From assembly GCA_029245345.1 (NCBI GenBank), contig JAQWPM010000015.1, positions 124,001-188,000 of the forward strand: a stretch of DNA of 64,000 bases, given 5' to 3'. This DNA comes from Longimicrobiales bacterium. Its GTDB lineage: Bacteria; Gemmatimonadota; Gemmatimonadetes; Longimicrobiales; Gaopeijiaceae. The position numbers and the translations under genes are program-made. Shown in pieces: positions 60,027 through 64,000 of this stretch; the stretch's first letter is position 1; every line of letters starts with the position of its first letter. The notes under the pieces were generated by a model. It was not told the DNA's origin. It ran no database searches and was given only the letters and a program-made list of their open reading frames with translations.

Positions 60027-60808
60027 GACACCTGCTCCAGGGGAACGCTCGCCGATTGGGCCACATGATCCCAGATGGCCGTCTCATCCACGAATTCCGA
60101 AACTAGCGCATGACTGTCGGGGTTTTCGTCGACCCATTTGAGCACGTCACGAATGGGAATGTGCGGTGCTCGATCGCCCAGTGCCTCCCAGATTCGACGG
60201 CAAAGGATCAGATCTTCAGGATAATCCACGGTAAGCCGGACGTCGGGTCGGTGATAGGCTTCTGGAGGCGTCATCACCTCAATCCGAAAAAGCTCGGGTT
60301 TGCGACGCGGATAGGCGGTACAGAACTCCGAGCGCTCTGCGTCGATGCCATCCCGATGGGACCGTTCCAGGGCAGCAAGCGACAGAATCTCAAAATTCAC
60401 GCCCTCCGGCATGTACTCCGTCGCCGTAATGTCATTCTCCTGAGCGACATGCCGGGCCCAGGCCTGGCCCAGAAACTCCCAGGCCGTGAATGGACACTCC
60501 GTCGTGATCCGAAAGACATCTGATCCCGAGCCCGCCCGTCCACATTGAACCAGCCGCATCAGAACGTCTTTCTGATCGCCGAAGATGTAGCCGATACCGT
60601 GACGATGAGCCACATCAACGAAGGTCTGATTCTCCTGGCCTTCGGAGATACCGAGAACAACCTCATCGATCTCCGGGGCCGCCAGACATGCCTTGATCAC
60701 ATGATCCAGAATGCTGACGTCCGGGGCCAGGTTCTGCAGGGGCTTTCCATAGAGGCGCGACCCGCCCGCTCGGCATGCGAGGACGGCAACCAGTCGGCGT
60801 TCGCTCAC
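60023..60808 (-). CDS. SpsF/NeuA-type cytidylyltransferase-like protein
   Basis: The protein has 261 residues from GTG 60808 (GTGA overlap with NeuB copy 2). VAVLACRAGGSRLYGKPLQNL is the CTP-binding loop of the SpsF/NeuA group; VVLGISEGQENQTF and FRITTECPFT follow, and VRLTVDYPEDL is a conserved C-terminal motif of SpsF proteins. It probably activates the NeuB product with CMP. SpsF homologues are poorly characterised, so another nucleotidyl transfer cannot be excluded. It clusters with the aminotransferase and two NeuB genes. Confidence 0.87.
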   Translation of the reverse strand: MSERRLVAVLACRAGGSRLYGKPLQNLAPDVSILDHVIKACLAAPEIDEVVLGISEGQENQTFVDVAHRHGIGYIFGDQKDVLMRLVQCGRAGSGSDVFRITTECPFTAWEFLGQAWARHVAQENDITATEYMPEGVNFEILSLAALERSHRDGIDAERSEFCTAYPRRKPELFRIEVMTPPEAYHRPDVRLTVDYPEDLILCRRIWEALGDRAPHIPIRDVLKWVDENPDSHALVSEFVDETAIWDHVAQSASVPLEQVS

Positions 60809-61806
60809 TTCAAGTCTCCCTTTGAAATCGGCTCACCCTTCACCATGTCCCGGGCCAACTCGCGCCCAAGAACCGCACTCGGGTCAAACTCCCCCACCGG
60901 CTTGTCCGGCCGAATCATGGAAAACGCCTCCGCCGTAACCACGGTGCCAGCAGACATGTCATGACTGGCCACACATCGCTTGATCGCCTTCTCGCGGTAG
61001 GCCCGCTCCGGCTCCGTCAGATCAAGAGTGGAATCCCCCACGGCTGATTCCAGTCGGCGAAGCGCCTGGGCGTACTCGGCAAATGCTCCCGGGGGCAGCG
61101 CAGAAACATAGTCCTCAAGCTCGAGGATACGGTCCAGCGTAATATGTTTCTCGAAAATCCGAACACCCATCCCCATGGCAAGGACTGAAAGGTTGACTGT
61201 ATCGGCGCCATCGCCATCCGAGTGATCCATGAACCCGAGCGGAAGGCCGGTATGTGCGATCCACGACGGGATCCTGCCGAGATGATTCCGCTCCATGGGC
61301 GTTGGCTCCGCCTGGAAGCCATACAGGAGCGTGACCTTGGAATCCGGCCCAATCCCGTGTCGCTCAATGAAATTAGCAACTTCAGTCGCCTCGATTCCAC
61401 CTAGTGAAACGAACACCTCCTTTCCCTGAGCCAGGACTTCGGAAACAAACGGGTGATCAAAAAAGATGGTCGAGTGAATCTTGTAGCCGTCAGCCTCAAT
61501 ACTGCGGCCCACCTCAAGTGACCGCGGCCCGAAAACATCCGCGATGAACTCAAGTCCCGAACCCTTGGCATAGTCCCGGACGGTCTGCCAATCTTCCGTC
61601 GGCATTTCCAGGCGCCGGAAAATATCGAAGTGCACGTTGCCGGGATAAGCCAGCTCCTCCACGTAGACGATCTGAAACTTGATCGCGTCAGCGCCCGCTA
61701 CCGCGGCCGCCCGAGTCATGAGCAGTGCCGTCTCGAGCGAGCCTCGGTCGGCGGTAAGCGGCAGATAACCCTGTGCCGCTTCGGCTATGATCCTGAGGTC
61801 AGACAC
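60805..61806 (-). CDS. NeuB-family synthase, divergent (copy 2)
   Basis: The protein has 333 residues from GTG 61806, preceded by AGGAAG. The barrel and C-terminal SAF domain are kept: AGADAIKFQIVYVEEL, GYKIHSTIF, FVSLGGIEATEV, LPLGFMDHSDG and IFEKHITLDR. The usual N-terminal E-x-G-x-N-H-x-G motif reads EAAQGYLPL, and the region after EKHITLDR lacks the DH found in most NeuB proteins. PEP condensation is still likely, but with a different sugar acceptor from copy 1. The gene overlaps the upstream Gfo/Idh gene by eight bases and the SpsF-like gene downstream. Confidence 0.87.
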   Translation of the reverse strand: MSDLRIIAEAAQGYLPLTADRGSLETALLMTRAAAVAGADAIKFQIVYVEELAYPGNVHFDIFRRLEMPTEDWQTVRDYAKGSGLEFIADVFGPRSLEVGRSIEADGYKIHSTIFFDHPFVSEVLAQGKEVFVSLGGIEATEVANFIERHGIGPDSKVTLLYGFQAEPTPMERNHLGRIPSWIAHTGLPLGFMDHSDGDGADTVNLSVLAMGMGVRIFEKHITLDRILELEDYVSALPPGAFAEYAQALRRLESAVGDSTLDLTEPERAYREKAIKRCVASHDMSAGTVVTAEAFSMIRPDKPVGEFDPSAVLGRELARDMVKGEPISKGDLK

Positions 61807-62758
61807 GGTTCTTCCTGAGTCGAATTTGTAGGTCCAGCACGTGCGCCGCCTGGTCCAGGGAAGTCATGGGAGCAATGTCCGTTCGGGTACCTTCGAGCAC
61901 ATGCTCCATCTGGCGAAGATACATCTCATTCACCTCTTCGCTAACGTCGAAGGTCACGGTTTCGTCGGACTCAATGGAGTAAAAATCGAGCAACCCTTTA
62001 GCGAAGTCCCACTCGATCGTCCCTGAATCGCCGGAAATGTGATACCGCCTGCGGTAGGCGCGTTGAATGTAGTCCACTTGGATGGTGGCAATCACCCCGC
62101 TCGAAAACACCAAACACGCCGCGGCGACATCCTCGGTGTCGATTTCGAGTGCCCCCGAATTGGTTGTGAATCCAGAGATCTGTTCTGCAGGGCCCAATAG
62201 CCAGGTCAGGTAGTCAAATTCGTGGGTGTCGAAGACGATACCCCCACCAAGATCGCTCCGCGCAGAGTAGACCTTCCGATAGTCTTCCCATGGGTGCCAG
62301 CCGGGCAGCCACTGGCCCGCCAAAATCTGGGCACCGGTAATCCGACCGAGAGCTCCAGACTGAATCAATTCCTGCATCTTCAGGAGGGCCGGGTGGAACT
62401 TGAAGTTGGAGCCCACATGGGCAAAAAGACCCTTCTCTGACACCACGCGCTTGAGGCCGTCTATTCCCTTCAGGGTGGTCCCTAGTGGCTTCTCAACGAA
62501 AAGGTGGCAACCAGCTTCGGCGCAGAGCATCGCCTGCTCAACATGAAACCGATTGGGGGAAGCGATCACCGCGAGGTCCGGGGCGCTCTTCAGCCCCTCA
62601 GCAAAACCGGAAACGGCCGTGGTCCCGAACTCCTCCACAAAGCGCGAGCGACGTTCGGCAGTAGGGTCGAAGCCGATCAGATCCTGCACGCCCAAACTTC
62701 GTAGGTTGCGTGCATGCCGCATCCCGATGGATCCGAGCCCGGCGATGATTGCTTTCAT
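61799..62758 (-). CDS. Gfo/Idh/MocA-family oxidoreductase (second copy)
   Basis: The protein has 319 residues. AIIAGLGSIGMRHARNL is the nucleotide-binding start; FVEKPLGTTLKG is the EKP motif; GGGIVFDTHEFDYLTWLLG holds the catalytic Asp/His pair. The group with GSIGxRHxRNL includes proteins found beside NeuB and SpsF genes, thought to oxidise or reduce a sugar in nonulosonic acid pathways. It overlaps the stop of the transferase-like gene upstream (ATGA) and the start of NeuB copy 2. Confidence 0.9.
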   Translation of the reverse strand: MKAIIAGLGSIGMRHARNLRSLGVQDLIGFDPTAERRSRFVEEFGTTAVSGFAEGLKSAPDLAVIASPNRFHVEQAMLCAEAGCHLFVEKPLGTTLKGIDGLKRVVSEKGLFAHVGSNFKFHPALLKMQELIQSGALGRITGAQILAGQWLPGWHPWEDYRKVYSARSDLGGGIVFDTHEFDYLTWLLGPAEQISGFTTNSGALEIDTEDVAAACLVFSSGVIATIQVDYIQRAYRRRYHISGDSGTIEWDFAKGLLDFYSIESDETVTFDVSEEVNEMYLRQMEHVLEGTRTDIAPMTSLDQAAHVLDLQIRLRKNRV

Positions 62759-64000
62759 GTTTTCTCTCGCTCGATCAAGTCGGTCAGGCTGCTTCTGAGT
62801 CTTTCGGCGGACCGTCCGTCTCTGAAGGCATCAAATTGGTCGATTATCGGGGTCCAGTCACCGAGTGCCGCAGCTGCAGGATCCCCAGAGCGATGTCGTC
62901 GAATCGCCGCTATTGCTTCCGTCATCGAGTGATAGACCAGGTCCGCCTTGTCGTAGAGCTCCCGCCGATGCCGTTCCTGCCCATGCTGGTCAAGAAGAAG
63001 GCTGCGACGGCCGGCAAGCGCGGCTTCTAGCGACGCAGTAGCGCCGACGATGTTGCCGATTGCGATATCGCTGATCAGCGCGGCTTCCGCGGGATAGACC
63101 AGGTTTCGATGGTCGCCCGTTGTCAGTTCCAGGAATCGACCCGTCGCCGCCGCCGCCGCGACCAACTCGTCATCGGGATAGCGCTTGGAGGGTGTGTTAC
63201 TCTGGAACTGAGACTTGACCGCCAATCCCACGTCAGCTTCTTCCAAGAGATACCGAAGAAGCTCACGCAACTCACTCTGATGGTTCGAAACGGAGAAGAT
63301 GCCGAACTTGTCGTCCTGAACGCTTTCGTCAAACAAACAAACGACGAAGGTGGCCCCCGCCTCTCGGAGTTCGGTCCTTGCGTCCCGCGTTCTAGCCTCG
63401 ACCGCGGAGAATGCTCCGTCAAAGGGGTAGCCGATCGCCTTGAACGATTCAGGACCCACTCCAACGGGACTCCATAGCGGTTGGAACGCATCATGGAATG
63501 TCAGGAATTGGTCAGCTGACGTCATCATCGCGACCGAAGGCATGGCCAAATTGGAATACTGATAACACGTCACCGGACACCCACTCAACTCGGCTACCAC
63601 CGCCATCGCGTCGGACTGTATTAAAGGTGGATCCGATATCAGCATCGCGTCCACATTCATCACAACAACGGTCGCCAGAATCGATTCAGCTTGGGACAAC
63701 AGCCGATATGACAGCCCTGCGGCCCAACGGCCCGCAGGACTCGGGTCCTGGACCGCCGATCGCAGCGCCTCGGCCTTCCACTTCGACAGACGGGCGGTTG
63801 CGGCATCGGCCGGAAGGCGACTGCGAAGATCGCGAATATTCGCGCGTGAAAGGGGTCGGATCCCAGCGGCGGCAAGAGCGGGATCGCCCGCCTCGGCAGT
63901 CAGGTCTCGGTTGACAGGGTAGATGAGAGCCTCAAAGAGCGCGGAGTCGTCCTCTCCCGGCATCCAGTGCGGTTGCCGCCTCAGCGCCGGATCAAGACCG
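62755..64000 (-). CDS. Uncharacterised surface-carbohydrate protein, possible GT-B transferase (start outside window)
   Basis: The frame is open on the minus strand from the window end. An ATG at 63963 gives 402 residues, but it has no ribosome site and the codons before it (reading LDPALRRQPHW) look coding, so the start probably lies beyond 64000. The chain is soluble alpha/beta. FGIFSVSNHQSELRELLRYL, followed by AVKSQFQ and later VGATASLEAALAGRRSLLLDQHG, resembles the donor-side Rossmann domain of surface carbohydrate / CDP-glycerol-like transferases. I cannot assign a substrate. The stop overlaps the Gfo/Idh start (ATGA), so it belongs to the same operon. Confidence 0.65.
   Translation of the reverse strand, partial: GLDPALRRQPHWMPGEDDSALFEALIYPVNRDLTAEAGDPALAAAGIRPLSRANIRDLRSRLPADAATARLSKWKAEALRSAVQDPSPAGRWAAGLSYRLLSQAESILATVVVMNVDAMLISDPPLIQSDAMAVVAELSGCPVTCYQYSNLAMPSVAMMTSADQFLTFHDAFQPLWSPVGVGPESFKAIGYPFDGAFSAVEARTRDARTELREAGATFVVCLFDESVQDDKFGIFSVSNHQSELRELLRYLLEEADVGLAVKSQFQSNTPSKRYPDDELVAAAAATGRFLELTTGDHRNLVYPAEAALISDIAIGNIVGATASLEAALAGRRSLLLDQHGQERHRRELYDKADLVYHSMTEAIAAIRRHRSGDPAAAALGDWTPIIDQFDAFRDGRSAERLRSSLTDLIEREKT

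Noticed and set aside
1-64000. tRNA, rRNA, CRISPR arrays, insertion sequences and transposases
   Set aside because: No regularly spaced repeats, transposase or integrase-like proteins, or cloverleaf-like sequences were noticed on reading; absence is by eye only, without a search tool.

Overview
This is a GC-rich bacterial chromosome segment. Almost all of it is a surface-polysaccharide (O-antigen/exopolysaccharide) locus, with a few housekeeping genes (rel, uvrB) embedded near one end. A CMP-Kdo-synthetase-type enzyme, manno-heptose activation genes, a Kdo/heptose-kinase-like protein and Wzx/Wzy/Wzz-type proteins point to a Gram-negative (diderm) cell. I cannot name the species. A high-GC lineage such as Gemmatimonadota would fit, but this is a guess.

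Layout. (A) 1-4497, plus strand: a Wzy/WaaL-type polymerase or ligase cut by the window edge, a hexapeptide acyltransferase, a Wzx flippase and a GT4 glycosyltransferase, all overlapping. (B) 4507-6726, minus: bifunctional Rel. (C) 6791-12279, minus: Ugd and UDP-glucuronate decarboxylase (UDP-xylose supply), a cupin, and CysD/CysNC (PAPS supply). (D) 12368-18040, minus: a set that fits GDP-6-deoxy-manno-heptose synthesis (4,6-dehydratase, HddA-type kinase, reductase, HddC-type guanylyltransferase) with uvrB as last gene. (E) 18041-18766: a gene-poor boundary holding a chimeric gene remnant (TPR start fused to a Rel TGS fragment) and a terminator. (F) 18767-25633, minus: AsnB amidotransferase, terminator, methyltransferase, DegT aminotransferase, a pyruvate-dehydrogenase-E1-like alpha/beta pair and an initiating sugar-phosphate transferase. 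(G) 26031-26753, plus: a lone TauE/SafE permease. (H) 26750-64000, minus: over 30 tightly packed genes, most joined by ATGA, GTGA or TGATG stop/start overlaps.

Block H reads, in transcription order, as four parts. The first is a nonulosonic-acid-like module: Gfo/Idh oxidoreductase, two NeuB-family synthases, SpsF-type cytidylyltransferase, class III aminotransferase, RmlD-like reductase, GT2 and GNAT. The second is amidation, decoration and polymer machinery: two AsnB-family proteins, an alkaline-phosphatase-superfamily protein, an acyltransferase, GT2, Wzy, Wzx, Wzz and a methyltransferase. The third is a possible non-canonical ulosonic-acid module: two SDRs, KdsB-like, Gfo/Idh, HpcH/HpaI aldolase, HAD phosphatase, 2-hydroxyacid dehydrogenase, SIS isomerase and a sugar-kinase-like protein. 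The fourth holds methyltransferases, two GT4 enzymes and a translationally coupled CysC-like kinase / ATP sulfurylase / atypical pyruvate kinase trio.

Together the genes predict a heavily decorated, probably sulfated and amidated glycan containing xylose or uronate, a deoxy-heptose, amino sugars and one or two CMP-activated acidic sugars. Most novel, in my view, are the aldolase-based ulosonic-acid module, the kinase/sulfurylase/pyruvate-kinase trio, and the E1-like pair in a sugar operon. No sulfotransferase or PAPS reductase is recognisable in the window.
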